Position numbers and translations under genes: made by a program. A stretch of DNA of 16,380 bases from Peptococcaceae bacterium UBA3937 (GTDB taxonomy: Bacteria > Bacillota > Peptococcia > DRI-13 > DTU073). Positions 1 to 7,615 of the stretch are shown piece after piece; position 1 is the first letter of the stretch; every line of letters begins with the position of its first letter. The notes under the pieces are model-generated. The model saw only the letters and a list, made by a program, of their open reading frames with translations, was not told the origin of the DNA and did not search any database. The DNA is taken from NCBI GenBank assembly GCA_002385735.1, contig DGEB01000011.1:3281-19660 (forward strand), in the 5' to 3' direction.

Positions 1-143
1 AAACAGAAGAGAAAACAGAAGCCGAAACAGAAGCGGAAAAGGAAGCGGAAGAAGAAACGAAAAGTACGAAAAAGAAAACGAAGAAAGTTAAAAACGCCGA
101 CCTCTCTCCTGAGGAGGATGATTCTGGTCAAAAAGAGGAATGA
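1..143 (+). CDS. nusA: NusA, C-terminal tail (partial)
   Basis: Open frame entering from the left edge (first full codon at 3) and ending in TGA at 141-143. The 46 visible residues are a low-complexity Glu/Lys/Thr/Ala tail ending ...SPEEDDSGQKEE. No domain is present, so the name rests on position: nusA directly precedes ylxR-ylxQ-infB throughout Firmicutes, and charged C-terminal extensions after the KH domains of NusA, a transcription elongation/termination factor, are common. The stop overlaps a possible upstream ylxR start (ATGA at 140-143), so the two are probably co-transcribed. Identification is by synteny only. Confidence 0.75.
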   Translation, partial: TEEKTEAETEAEKEAEEETKSTKKKTKKVKNADLSPEEDDSGQKEE

Positions 144-163
144 GAAGTAAGGAAGGGATGGCC

Positions 164-436
164 ATGAAACCAAGAAAAGTTCCCCAAAGATTGTGTGTCG
201 GTTGTATGGAGATGAAACCCAAAAAAGAATTAATCAGGATTGTCCGTACACCCGAAGGTGAAGTGCTTCTTGATTCCACCGGAAAAAAAGCCGGTCGTGG
301 CGTGTATCTGTGCGTGAATAAAGAATGTTTGACCAAAGCCTTGAAAGGGCATAAGTTGGAAAAAGGATTACAGCAGCCACTTTCGGAAGAAGTATTGGAA
401 CGGCTGAAGGTGGGGCTGGGCTATGAAAATTCCTGA
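164..436 (+). CDS. ylxR: YlxR family protein (DUF448; RNase P modulator RnpM)
   Basis: A 90-residue protein of the YlxR family, a small RNA-binding protein encoded between nusA and infB; the Bacillus protein has been linked to RNase P modulation (RnpM). Visible hallmarks are C11-x2-C14 followed by MKPKKELIRIVR, and GRGVYLC (residues 44-50) with C50 and C55. I chose ATG 164 because GGAAGGG (151-157) sits 6 nt upstream and the protein then begins MKPRKVPQR, as family members do. The in-frame ATG at 140 would add eight residues and overlap the nusA stop; ATG 158 abuts the Shine-Dalgarno sequence. The 3' end overlaps ylxQ by 14 nt, which suggests translational coupling. Confidence 0.9.
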   Translation: MKPRKVPQRLCVGCMEMKPKKELIRIVRTPEGEVLLDSTGKKAGRGVYLCVNKECLTKALKGHKLEKGLQQPLSEEVLERLKVGLGYENS

Positions 437-746
437 TCGGGTCAAGACTTTTCTTGGCTTTGCGCAAAAAAGCGGACAATTATTAACTGGTGAAAAAGCT
501 GTCAATACCGGGATTAAAACCGGAAAAGCAAAGTTAGTTCTAATTGCTACTGATTTACCGGAGAAACGAAGATTGTTTTGTATGCGTTTTTGTGAGGAGC
601 GAAAAATCCCCTTTGGTGTACTGGGCACCAAAGAGGAGTACGGGCAAATACTAGGGGTTTCTCCTCGCACCTTACTCGCCGTAACGGAAGAAAAACTAGC
701 GGAAGAAATACGCAAATCTGCAAAACTCCAAAAGGATGACGGCTAA
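423..746 (+). CDS. ylxQ: YlxQ, L7Ae-family RNA-binding protein
   Basis: A 107-residue protein of the L7Ae/L30e/S12e family, whose members bind kink-turn RNA. The N-terminal segment FLGFAQKSGQLLTGEKAV, then KAKLVLIATDLPEKRR (about residues 35-50) and the IPFGVLGTKEEYGQILG segment, match the YlxQ version of the fold. The start ATG lies inside the end of ylxR, with the purine-rich AAGGTGGGG just upstream also within ylxR. Its place between ylxR and infB is the usual one. Its precise RNA target is not known from sequence; a role in translation or RNA metabolism is inferred from family and operon. Confidence 0.9.
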   Translation: MKIPDRVKTFLGFAQKSGQLLTGEKAVNTGIKTGKAKLVLIATDLPEKRRLFCMRFCEERKIPFGVLGTKEEYGQILGVSPRTLLAVTEEKLAEEIRKSAKLQKDDG

Positions 747-770
747 CCAAATACTTACGGAGGTGATTGA

Positions 771-3179
771 ATGGCTACCATTCGTGTATATGAACTGGCT
801 AAAGATATGAATATCCCTAGTAAGGAACTGCTACAAAAGCTCCAGTTTTTAGGACTTGATTTAAAGAATCATATGAGTACAATTCCCAGTAGTGAAGCAG
901 AACGGATCAAAAAGATGGTTCTGAATCTGGATAAAACCATGAATAACAAGGGAAAGGAGCCCGACCAAAAGGAGCAGACCAAGGCGCCGTCGGAAAAGAA
1001 AGCTGCTTCCGCCAAAGCGAAAACGGCCAAAACAACCAAAGACCCACAACCGGAGAAAAAAGGGACCGCTGACCGGAAAGAGAAGGAAAAAGCGTCGCCG
1101 AAGACAGGAGCGAAAAGTAAAACCGAGCCCCCAGCCAGACCCAAAATGGTTCATCAAACAACGCATAAAAGCAGCACGCCTACGGGTACCGGCGCAAAGA
1201 AAAGTCCAAAACTGCAGACACCCCAGGATGATGACAACAGCCTGCTGACAAAGATCGAACGGGTTGTGGGCGAGCAAGCTTACGAACGGGGTGGAAAGCA
1301 AAAAACAGGCGTAAAAAAAGGCGGACGTTTTGAGGAGAGAAAAGGCGCCGGCAAAAAATCAAACAAGTTTGAGAAGAATAAAAGGAGGGCTTATGCTCCC
1401 AAAGAGCAGCCCGCGCCGGTGGTTGTTAAACAGATTACTCTGGAAGGGCCCCTGACCGTTCAGGAGTTTGCGCATCTTTTAAACAAAAAGTCTGCCGAAT
1501 TAATTAAAAAGCTTATCTCCCTGGGCGTGTTCGCCACCATCAACCAGGAACTGGATGTGGACACTCTTGTTTTGCTGGGCAATGAATTCGGCACCAATGT
1601 GGAAGTTAAAGTTAGCAAAGAAGAAAAACTCTTTGCGGAAGAAAAAGCGGACCGGCCGGAAGAATTACAGGAAAGGCCCCCGGTGGTCACGATTATGGGG
1701 CATGTGGACCACGGCAAAACGTCGCTTTTGGATACGATTCGCCACACCAACGTGAGCGCTTCCGAGGCCGGAGGAATTACCCAGCATATCGGGGCCTACC
1801 AGGTGGAAGTGAAAGGGAAAAAGATTAGCTTTTTAGACACTCCGGGGCACGAAGCCTTCACGGCCATGCGGGCCAGAGGGGCCAAAGTCACGGATATTGC
1901 CGTGCTTGTGGTAGCTGCCGACGACGGGGTCATGCCACAGACGGTGGAAGCGATTCACCATGCGCAAGCAGCGGAAGTGCCGATTATTGTCGCGATCAAT
2001 AAGGTGGATAAAGAAGCGGCTAATCCGGATAGAATTAAACAGGAATTAACGGAGTATAATCTTATTCCGGAGGAATGGGGAGGGGACACCATTTGCTGCA
2101 ACGTCTCCGCGAAAACCAAAGAAGGTTTGGAGAATCTCCTGGAAACGATTTTGCTTGTGGCCGAAATGAGCGAGCTCAAAGCCAACCCCAACCGGAACGC
2201 TACCGGTACGGTAATTGAAGCAAAATTAGACAAGGGACGGGGTCCTGTGGCCACCGTATTGGTGATGAACGGTACCCTCAAAATTGGAGATTATCTCATT
2301 GTGGGAACCACCCACGGGCGGGTCAGAGCGATGCTGGACGACAAAGGGCGCCGCGTCAAAAAAGCTTTACCCTCCACCCCGGTGGAAATCGTGGGTCTCT
2401 CGGATGTGCCGATGGCCGGCGATATCTTCCATGTGGTGGAAAACGAACATCTGGCCAAGCAGATTATCAGTGAACGGACCATCACGAAGCGCGAAGAAAC
2501 CATGAAAGCCACCAGCCGTGTTACCCTGGACGAATTGTTTGCCCAGATTCAAAAAGGGGAAATCCAGGATTTAAACATCATCATCAAGGCGGATGTGCAA
2601 GGGTCTATTGAAGCTATTAAACAATCCCTGGAGAAGCTCTCGAATGATGAGGTCCGCGTAAACATCATACACCAGGGCGTCGGCGGGATTACCGAAACCG
2701 ACGTGATGCTTGCTTCCGCTTCCAATGCCATTATTATCGGCTTTAACGTGCGGCCGGACGCCAACGCCCGCAAAGCGGCGGAACTGCAACAGATCGATAT
2801 CCGCCTGTACCGGGTGATCTATACGGCCATCGAGGATATTAAATCGGCTTTGAGCGGGATGCTGAAACCCGAACTGAAGGAAGTAGTGATCGGTCGTGGT
2901 GAAGTGCGCGCCGTTATCAAAGTACCTAAAGTAGGTTTTGTGGCCGGCTGTTACATTTCCGAAGGTAAAGTAACGAGAAACAGCCAAATCCGGGTAATAC
3001 GCGACAGTATTGTCATTCACGAAGGAGATATCCTGGCCTTAAGGAGATTCAAAGATGATGTGAAGGAAGTAAGCAGTGGTTTTGAATGTGGGATAAGCCT
3101 GGAGAGATTCAATGATTTTCGTGAAGGAGATCAAATTGAAGCCTTTATCCAGGAAGAAATTAAAAGGGAACTTAGCTAG
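771..3179 (+). CDS. infB: Translation initiation factor IF-2
   Basis: An 802-residue GTPase that places initiator fMet-tRNA on the 30S subunit and promotes subunit joining. Domains in order: an IF2_N module (about 1-52), a long Lys/Ala/Pro/Glu-rich disordered linker (about 53-215), a second IF2_N module (about 218-272), the G domain (about 305-475), a beta-barrel domain II, then the IF-2 and C-terminal fMet-tRNA-binding domains. GTPase motifs are intact: GHVDHGKT at 310-317 (G1), DTPGH at 356-360 (G3), NKVD at 410-413 (G4) and a following SAK (G5). The start has a strong Shine-Dalgarno sequence (GGAGGTGA) 24 nt after ylxQ. The stop overlaps the Shine-Dalgarno sequence of rbfA. Length is normal for Firmicutes and no defect is visible. 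Confidence 0.98.
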   Translation: MATIRVYELAKDMNIPSKELLQKLQFLGLDLKNHMSTIPSSEAERIKKMVLNLDKTMNNKGKEPDQKEQTKAPSEKKAASAKAKTAKTTKDPQPEKKGTADRKEKEKASPKTGAKSKTEPPARPKMVHQTTHKSSTPTGTGAKKSPKLQTPQDDDNSLLTKIERVVGEQAYERGGKQKTGVKKGGRFEERKGAGKKSNKFEKNKRRAYAPKEQPAPVVVKQITLEGPLTVQEFAHLLNKKSAELIKKLISLGVFATINQELDVDTLVLLGNEFGTNVEVKVSKEEKLFAEEKADRPEELQERPPVVTIMGHVDHGKTSLLDTIRHTNVSASEAGGITQHIGAYQVEVKGKKISFLDTPGHEAFTAMRARGAKVTDIAVLVVAADDGVMPQTVEAIHHAQAAEVPIIVAINKVDKEAANPDRIKQELTEYNLIPEEWGGDTICCNVSAKTKEGLENLLETILLVAEMSELKANPNRNATGTVIEAKLDKGRGPVATVLVMNGTLKIGDYLIVGTTHGRVRAMLDDKGRRVKKALPSTPVEIVGLSDVPMAGDIFHVVENEHLAKQIISERTITKREETMKATSRVTLDELFAQIQKGEIQDLNIIIKADVQGSIEAIKQSLEKLSNDEVRVNIIHQGVGGITETDVMLASASNAIIIGFNVRPDANARKAAELQQIDIRLYRVIYTAIEDIKSALSGMLKPELKEVVIGRGEVRAVIKVPKVGFVAGCYISEGKVTRNSQIRVIRDSIVIHEGDILALRRFKDDVKEVSSGFECGISLERFNDFREGDQIEAFIQEEIKRELS

Positions 3180-3193
3180 GAGGTTGTGTCTTC

Positions 3194-3541
3194 ATGCCAC
3201 GTCATCGAATGGAGAAAATTAATGAGGAAATCAAGCGGGAACTTTCGGTCCTGATCCAGGATGAAATGAAAGACCCCCGGGTGAAAGGTTTAATCAGCAT
3301 CACGCGTGTCGATGTAACCAACGACCTGCGCTATGCCAAGGTTTACGTGAGCATTATGGCCGAACCCGAAGAACGCAAAACAACTTTGCAAGCGATTGAA
3401 AAAGCCGGTGGCTATTTAAGAAGCGAACTGGGGAAAAGGGTAAAACTGCGTTATACACCGGAATTACTGATTAAACTGGACGATTCCATTGAATACGGAG
3501 TGAAAATTAACGAAATCATCACCGGTTTGGACCAAAGTTAA
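3194..3541 (+). CDS. rbfA: 30S ribosome-binding factor A
   Basis: A 115-residue KH-fold protein needed for late 30S maturation (16S 5' end/helix 1 region). Family features seen: the N-terminal [18 protein letters not shown] helix, DPRVKGLISITRVDVTNDLRYAKVYVS, and the C-terminal LRYTPELLIKLDDSIEYG segment, where LRxxPEL is the signature. AGGAGG overlaps the infB stop codon and lies about 10 nt before ATG, so translation probably follows that of infB. It is the standard infB neighbour. Confidence 0.97.
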   Translation: MPRHRMEKINEEIKRELSVLIQDEMKDPRVKGLISITRVDVTNDLRYAKVYVSIMAEPEERKTTLQAIEKAGGYLRSELGKRVKLRYTPELLIKLDDSIEYGVKINEIITGLDQS

Positions 3542-3581
3542 GTTAACCTAAAGCTAAGTTTAACCTAAGGAGCGTATTGGA

Positions 3582-4577
3582 ATGTCTCATTGGCAAAAGA
3601 TGATTAGTTATTTGCGAAAAAATGGTGAATTAATTATTCTGGTGCATGAAAAACCGGACGGGGATTGTCTGGGTTCGGCCTTAGCCCTGGGCTTGCACCT
3701 GCAGGCGGCAGGTTATCGCCCCACGCTCTTTCTGCCGGAGCCGGTTCCTCTGACTTACGATTTTTTACCGGGCCAGGAACTGATTAAGGCGCTGGAAAAG
3801 GGGGAACAGTTACCGGAGGCTCAACTGATCGTGGCCGTGGATTGCGCCGACCAGAGCAGGATTCTGTATTCTTTTCCGGAGCAGGCTTCCGCGCAAACGC
3901 CCGTGTTCAATATTGACCACCATTGCAGCAACACTTTATTCGGAGATTGCAATATCGTCGATCCCAATGCGGCCGCGACCGGAGAAATGATTTTTCATTT
4001 GTTAAAAGAATCGGGAATCCCCATCAGCCCGGCGGTGGCGACCTGCTTGTATGTGGCGATTATCGCGGATACCGGCAGCTTTACCTATAGCAACACCAGC
4101 GCGGAAACCTTCCATATTGCCGCGGAGTTACTGGAACTGGGCTCGGATATGAATTTAATCCGGCACAACCTTTACGACCGGCGGCCGGTGCTGGAGCTTA
4201 TAAATATTAAGCTTACGCTTAGTAAACTGCAATTCACCGAGGATCACCGGGTCGTGTGGAGTGCTTTGTCTCATGAAGAATTAGCCTCCCACAATTTGTT
4301 GCACACGGATACGGACAGTGTCCTTAACTTAATGCGTTCGGTGGAAGGCGTGGAAGCCGCCATTATTTTTCGGGAGTTGGAACCGGGGGTGATCAAGATT
4401 AGTTTCCGTTCCCAGAACCAGTTAGATGTGAATTGCATCGCCTGCGAATTTGGGGGCGGAGGACATGCGCGAGCGGCCGGGTGCACGTTAAACGGCGATT
4501 TGTCAACAACCATTGCCAGGGTAATCAACCGCACGCAGGAACAGCTGCAAAAAATCCTCACCAAAGGCGGTGATTAA
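3582..4577 (+). CDS. nrnA: NrnA-type DHH phosphoesterase (oligoribonuclease / pAp phosphatase)
   Basis: A 331-residue DHH-DHHA1 protein. Family members degrade nanoRNA to mononucleotides and dephosphorylate 3'-phosphoadenosine 5'-phosphate, with Mn ions. The DHH domain shows motif I H22...D26-G-D28, motif II VAVDCAD (84-90, D87), the DHH triad D112-H113-H114 inside NIDHHCSN, and motif IV IADTG with D163. The C-terminal DHHA1 domain carries the glycine loop GGGGH (291-295), which binds substrate. All metal ligands appear present. Length fits NrnA rather than RecJ. AAGG lies about 12 nt before the ATG. The 40-nt gap before it contains a short tandem near-repeat of (AG)TTAACCTAA. The end overlaps truB by 8 nt. 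Confidence 0.93.
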   Translation: MSHWQKMISYLRKNGELIILVHEKPDGDCLGSALALGLHLQAAGYRPTLFLPEPVPLTYDFLPGQELIKALEKGEQLPEAQLIVAVDCADQSRILYSFPEQASAQTPVFNIDHHCSNTLFGDCNIVDPNAAATGEMIFHLLKESGIPISPAVATCLYVAIIADTGSFTYSNTSAETFHIAAELLELGSDMNLIRHNLYDRRPVLELINIKLTLSKLQFTEDHRVVWSALSHEELASHNLLHTDTDSVLNLMRSVEGVEAAIIFRELEPGVIKISFRSQNQLDVNCIACEFGGGGHARAAGCTLNGDLSTTIARVINRTQEQLQKILTKGGD

Positions 4578-5481
4578 GCTGGACGGTGTGCTTAATATCC
4601 TTAAACCACCAGGAATGACATCACATGATGTTGTTTCTTTTTTGCGCCGTCAACTGCAAACCAAAAAAGTCGGTCATGCCGGGACCCTTGATCCGCAGGC
4701 GGCCGGAGTCTTAGCGGTTTGTGTTGGGCAGGGCACCCGTCTGATCGAATATCTAACGGAACACGACAAGGAATACCTTTGTGAGATGGTGCTCGGCATC
4801 TCCACAACGACCCAGGATGCCTGGGGCGAACTGGTGAGCCAAAAAGATGCCGGCCACATAACTTTAGCCATGATTGAAGCGCAACTGCCCCGCTTTAGCG
4901 GGACTATTTTACAAACCGCGCCGGCTTTTTCCGCGGTCAAGGTCCAGGGAGTGCCTTTATATAAAAAAGCGCGCCAGGGTCAGGAAGTGACACCGGTGGT
5001 GCGCCAGGTACAGGTACATAAGATCGAAATCTTAAGCTTTGTTCCGCCTAAACTAATGATGCGGATTCATTGCTCCAAAGGCACCTATGTACGAACCATC
5101 TGTCATGATTTAGGGGAAGCTCTGCAGGTAGGCGGGCACATGTCCTTTTTACTGCGTACCCGTGTCGGAGCTTTCGGCCTGGAGGACAGTCTCACCCTGG
5201 AGGAGCTTGCCTCATTAAAGGAAAAAAGCCTTTTGCCCTTGGAATATTGTGTGCGGGATTTGCCACAAGTGGTTCTTTCCCCGCCGGATTTGGCCAGAAT
5301 AAAGAGGGGACAGAAAGTGTCCCTGGCCCAAGCGGTAGCTGATCTTGTAGTTAAGCCGGATACGGCCGCCCGGGATCTGGCGGTCTTTGATGAACAGGGA
5401 AAATTACAGGCGATTGCCGTTGTGATAGGAAATAAAGATAAAACGGAACTGCAACCGAAAAAAGTATTGAACAGGCTTTAA
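4570..5481 (+). CDS. truB: tRNA pseudouridine-55 synthase
   Basis: A 303-residue TruB that isomerises U55 in the T-loop of tRNAs. The catalytic segment GHAGTLDPQAAGVL places the nucleophile at D41. The N-terminal GVLNILKPPGMTSHDVV and the later CSKGTYVRTICHDLGEALQVGGHMSFLLRT block (written here as two family motifs) are typical. A PUA-like tail follows after about residue 240. GTG is used as start; it lies inside the last codons of nrnA, with AAAGGCGG just upstream, so translational coupling is likely. The rbfA-nrnA-truB-ribF order is standard for Firmicutes. Confidence 0.96.
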   Translation: MIKLDGVLNILKPPGMTSHDVVSFLRRQLQTKKVGHAGTLDPQAAGVLAVCVGQGTRLIEYLTEHDKEYLCEMVLGISTTTQDAWGELVSQKDAGHITLAMIEAQLPRFSGTILQTAPAFSAVKVQGVPLYKKARQGQEVTPVVRQVQVHKIEILSFVPPKLMMRIHCSKGTYVRTICHDLGEALQVGGHMSFLLRTRVGAFGLEDSLTLEELASLKEKSLLPLEYCVRDLPQVVLSPPDLARIKRGQKVSLAQAVADLVVKPDTAARDLAVFDEQGKLQAIAVVIGNKDKTELQPKKVLNRL

Positions 5482-5565
5482 ATGCACTAGTTACATAGAT
5501 GTAAAAGATGAGCTTTACGGAAAGCAGCTTTATGAAAAATCGACTTGTAAGGAAGTTGTTAAGCG

Positions 5566-6516
5566 ATGCAATTACGGAAGACTTTTACGGAACAGGAAAA
5601 ACAACAAAATCCCCTGGCGATTGCGCTGGGGAACTTTGACGGGGTGCACCGCGGTCACCGTTTTTTATTACAGCAATGTGTGGAAAAAAGCAAAGCCAAA
5701 GGCTGGGCTCCGGCCGTCTTACTATGGGATCCGCACCCGGCCACTGTCGTGGCGCCACAGCAGGAATGGAAATTCATCCTTTCCCCGGCGCAAAAGGAGC
5801 GCTTCTTTGCTGCCTTGGGCATCGAATATCTATTTCGGTTACCTTTTGACACGCAGGTGGCGGCTTTAGCACCGGCGGAATTTGCCCGCCGCTATTTGGT
5901 GGATTTATTCGGAGCCCAGGAAGTGTTTGTGGGTTTCAATTTTTCCTTTGGGCGGCAAGGCAGCGGCACTCCGGAAACTTTGCAGCAGTTGGGCGAGGAA
6001 ATGGGTTTTGCGGTATCGGTAATCGAGCCGGTGCGCATCGATGGCCAAATCGTAAGCAGCACCTTAATCCGGCAGAAACTGCTGGCAGGGGACATTCCTG
6101 CGGCCACGCAGTTATTAGGTTATGCGCCTATCCTGGAAGGAATGGTGGTGCCCGGGAAAGGTCGGGGCAGCGGACTTGGCTTTCCCACGGCCAATCTTGC
6201 GGTGCCGCCGGAGCAGCTTCTGCCTGCCTTCGGGGTATATGCCGCTTTCGTGGAATATGCGGGTCGGCAGTATCCGGGGGTCTTAAACATTGGCGCTAAT
6301 CCCACTTTTAACAGCAAACAGGTAACGGTGGAAATCCATATTCCGGGGCTGCAGAAGAACCTTTACCAGGAATATCTGAAAATTAGCCTGGTGCAGAGAA
6401 TCAGGGACGAAATAAAATTTGCTTCCCCGGAGGCATTAAGAGCGCAAATTGCCCGTGACATCAAAAGGGCCGACCGCATCTTACAAGAAAGCCCTTTACA
6501 GGACGACCGGCAGTAA
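5566..6516 (+). CDS. ribF: Bifunctional riboflavin kinase / FAD synthetase
   Basis: A 316-residue enzyme converting riboflavin to FMN and then FAD. The N-terminal adenylyltransferase half carries GNFDGVHRGH (22-31, with the HxGH nucleotide-binding signature) and, later, the STLIRQKLLAGDI segment. The C-terminal flavokinase half carries GKGRGSGLGFPTAN (197-210) and VLNIGANPTF, ending in the expected RIRDEIKFASPEALRAQI helix. Length matches the family. ATG is preceded by GTAAGG, about 10 nt away, which sits in the loop of a small hairpin (CGACTT/AAGTTG, 5541-5558). An 84-nt gap separates it from truB with no terminator visible, so transcription probably continues from upstream. Confidence 0.96.
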   Translation: MQLRKTFTEQEKQQNPLAIALGNFDGVHRGHRFLLQQCVEKSKAKGWAPAVLLWDPHPATVVAPQQEWKFILSPAQKERFFAALGIEYLFRLPFDTQVAALAPAEFARRYLVDLFGAQEVFVGFNFSFGRQGSGTPETLQQLGEEMGFAVSVIEPVRIDGQIVSSTLIRQKLLAGDIPAATQLLGYAPILEGMVVPGKGRGSGLGFPTANLAVPPEQLLPAFGVYAAFVEYAGRQYPGVLNIGANPTFNSKQVTVEIHIPGLQKNLYQEYLKISLVQRIRDEIKFASPEALRAQIARDIKRADRILQESPLQDDRQ

Positions 6517-6541
6517 TATTTCGGACCCTCCGCCATAAAAT
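6516..6541 (+). promoter_or_regulatory. Possible sporulation (sigma-E-like) promoter before the 79-aa gene
   Basis: CATAAAAT at 6534-6541 resembles the CATA-type -10 of Bacillus sigma-E/sigma-K, and ATATT at 6516-6520 lies 13 nt upstream, in register for a sigma-E -35. A start near 6548 is implied. Short motif matches like this occur by chance, so it is tentative. TAAAAT could also be read as a sigma-A -10, but no good -35 lies 17 nt upstream. Confidence 0.4.
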
Positions 6542-6566
6542 TTAGTAACATCGTTCATGCGGAGGT
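6525..6566 (+). promoter_or_regulatory. Inverted repeat masking the ribosome site of the 79-aa gene
   Basis: ACCCTCCGCCAT (6525-6536) can pair with ATGCGGAGGT (6557-6566): ten base pairs with two bulged C residues, around a 20-nt loop. The right arm contains the entire Shine-Dalgarno sequence GGAGG, 8 nt before the start codon. The left arm overlaps the candidate -10 and would be absent from RNA started there. The pairing is read directly; regulation is inferred. Confidence 0.5.
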
Positions 6567-6573
6567 ATACCCG

Positions 6574-6813
6574 ATGGTTACGGTCTGGAAAAATCATGGC
6601 AAGAGCCTGGCGATCACCCAGCAAATCAGCGAAATTGTCTTAAACAGGGAGTTTATCAATCTTTGTGAGGAACTGCTCTATTTATACAAGAACACGGCAC
6701 ATCATCCTGAAAAAGAGGCGTTTCAGGATGCCTTATACAGTTTTCTGGCGCAAAGGGACAGTGCGCGGCAATATCGCCTTCATAACAAGCAGGCGCTTTC
6801 TTTTCCCGGGTAG
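6574..6813 (+). CDS. Hypothetical helical protein, 79 aa
   Basis: Not recognised. The 79 residues look mostly helical and soluble (ISEIVLNREFINLCEELLYLYKN, given as a helix at about 19-41, then a second at about 48-66), with no signal peptide, membrane segment or cysteine pair (one Cys at 30). The gene is probably real: it has GGAGG 8 nt before ATG, it is followed 9 nt later by a second co-oriented small gene, and the interval between ribF and rpsO has no better reading. Together the two could form a toxin-antitoxin-like or other two-gene module, but this protein shows no DNA-binding motif typical of an antitoxin. A candidate sporulation promoter and a Shine-Dalgarno-masking repeat lie upstream. 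Confidence 0.65.
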   Translation: MVTVWKNHGKSLAITQQISEIVLNREFINLCEELLYLYKNTAHHPEKEAFQDALYSFLAQRDSARQYRLHNKQALSFPG

Positions 6814-6822
6814 GGCGGTTTT

Positions 6823-7044
6823 ATGCGGATTATCATTACTAACCACGCCAAAAAGCGCCTCCGGGATTACCGGCAGGACAAAATAAAGTTTACGGATATC
6901 AAGAACGCTGCGGAGCAAATTCCCGGCCAGGTGCCCACGGCCACCCGTTTTCGGGGTTTTGTCAGTTCCTCGGGCCGGGTTTTTGATTTGGTCGCCAAGG
7001 ATATCCCCAACGGCCGCTTGGTGATTACCATTATCGGGAAATAG
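6823..7044 (+). CDS. Small protein with DUF4258/RelE-like pattern, 73 aa
   Basis: A 73-residue basic protein. The opening RIIITNHAKKRLRDYR, a helix with FTDIKNAAEQIP, and the closing VFDLVAKDIPNGRLVITIIG strands follow the H-x3-R ... D-(V/I) ... V-(V/I)-T-(V/I) layout of DUF4258-type and ParE/RelE-fold small proteins. That layout is a resemblance by eye, not a confirmed domain. Such proteins are often toxins or phage-derived. ATG is preceded by AGGGCGG at close spacing and by the 79-aa gene 9 nt upstream, so the two are probably one operon. No terminator follows before the rpsO promoter at 7064. Confidence 0.65.
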   Translation: MRIIITNHAKKRLRDYRQDKIKFTDIKNAAEQIPGQVPTATRFRGFVSSSGRVFDLVAKDIPNGRLVITIIGK

Positions 7045-7063
7045 GGAAACTGATGGAATTTAC

Positions 7064-7092
7064 TTGCATTCCGGCCTGATATTATTTATAAT
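7064..7092 (+). promoter_or_regulatory. Sigma-A promoter of rpsO
   Basis: TTGCAT (7064-7069), a 17-nt spacer and a perfect TATAAT (7087-7092). Initiation is expected near 7099, leaving an 80-nt leader before rpsO. The -35 is only a moderate match; the -10 and spacing are ideal. Confidence 0.7.
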
Positions 7093-7108
7093 AAAAATGC
7101 AAATCAGC

Positions 7109-7150
7109 GTAAGCTAGGTTAAACGAATCACCGACGTTTTACTTGGCTAC
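7109..7150 (+). promoter_or_regulatory. Structured rpsO leader hairpin (candidate S15 autoregulatory element)
   Basis: GTAAGCTAGGTTAAACG (7109-7125) pairs with CGTTTTACTTGGCTAC (7135-7150) to give about 15 pairs, including G-U pairs, with one bulged A and one T/T mismatch, around the loop AATCACCGA. CACCG in the loop (7129-7133) could instead pair with CGGTG (7150-7154), a competing fold close to the AAGGAGGTG ribosome site. Ribosomal protein S15 represses its own mRNA through leader structure in several bacteria; that this is such an element is inferred. Confidence 0.5.
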
Positions 7151-7178
7151 GGTGAAAACTTAAGGAGGTGAAAGGAAA

Positions 7179-7448
7179 ATGACCCTTGATTTAGAGAAAA
7201 AGAACGAAATCATCAATAAGTATCGTATCCACGAAAACGACACCGGTTCTCCGGAAGTGCAAATCGCACTTTTAACAGAGAGAATCAACTATCTGAACGA
7301 GCATTTGAAGGTCCACACAAAAGACCACCATTCCAGACGTGGGTTGCTGAAAATGGTCGGCCGGAGGCGCCATTTGCTTAATTATCTCAAGGAAAATGAT
7401 CTTGAACGCTATCGCAAGATTATTGGTAGTTTGGGCATCAGAAGATAA
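7179..7448 (+). CDS. rpsO: Ribosomal protein S15
   Basis: An 89-residue S15, the 16S rRNA helix 20-22 junction-binding primary assembly protein of the 30S platform. The sequence is typical from end to end: [19 protein letters not shown] near the N terminus, the loop with [19 protein letters not shown], and the C-terminal [12 protein letters not shown]. Length is canonical. AAGGAGGTG lies about 9 nt before ATG. It has its own sigma-A promoter and leader structure and ends in a strong terminator, so it is largely a single-gene unit, followed by pnp as in many bacteria. Confidence 0.98.
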   Translation: MTLDLEKKNEIINKYRIHENDTGSPEVQIALLTERINYLNEHLKVHTKDHHSRRGLLKMVGRRRHLLNYLKENDLERYRKIIGSLGIRR

Positions 7449-7456
7449 GAAAAGCT

Positions 7457-7485
7457 AAAGAGCGGATCAAACCGCTCTTTCTTTT
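7457..7485 (+). terminator. Intrinsic terminator after rpsO
   Basis: AAAGAGCGG (7457-7465) and CCGCTCTTT (7472-7480) form a perfect 9-bp stem with a 6-nt loop, followed by the T-rich CTTTT. It starts 9 nt after the rpsO stop. Confidence 0.9.
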
Positions 7486-7513
7486 CGGAGTGCGTTCCGT
7501 AATTTTTAATTGG

Positions 7514-7540
7514 TATTTCCTTGGATAAGGGAAGGAAATA
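7514..7540 (+). promoter_or_regulatory. Perfect hairpin in the pnp leader
   Basis: TATTTCCTT (7514-7522) and AAGGAAATA (7532-7540) are perfectly complementary over 9 bp, with the 9-nt loop GGATAAGGG. No T-run follows, so it is not a terminator. It lies in the rpsO-pnp gap, about 75 nt before the chosen pnp start. In enteric bacteria a pnp leader hairpin underlies autoregulation; the parallel here is by position only. Confidence 0.45.
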
Positions 7541-7615
7541 ATAAAATAGATGTAGAATAAAGTGATGTTTGGAGAAATAGAGAGGAAATCGATTGTAGGG
7601 AGGTTAAAGTACTAT

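Noticed and set aside
861..1301. Reverse-strand open frame of 146 codons opposite the IF2 linker
   Set aside because: It is the mirror of the Lys/Ala-rich low-complexity linker, which is poor in reverse stops; it has no ribosome site and an implausible Phe/Leu/Arg-rich product.
2571..3020. Reverse-strand open frame of 149 codons inside infB
   Set aside because: Antisense shadow of the conserved IF2 C-terminal domains.
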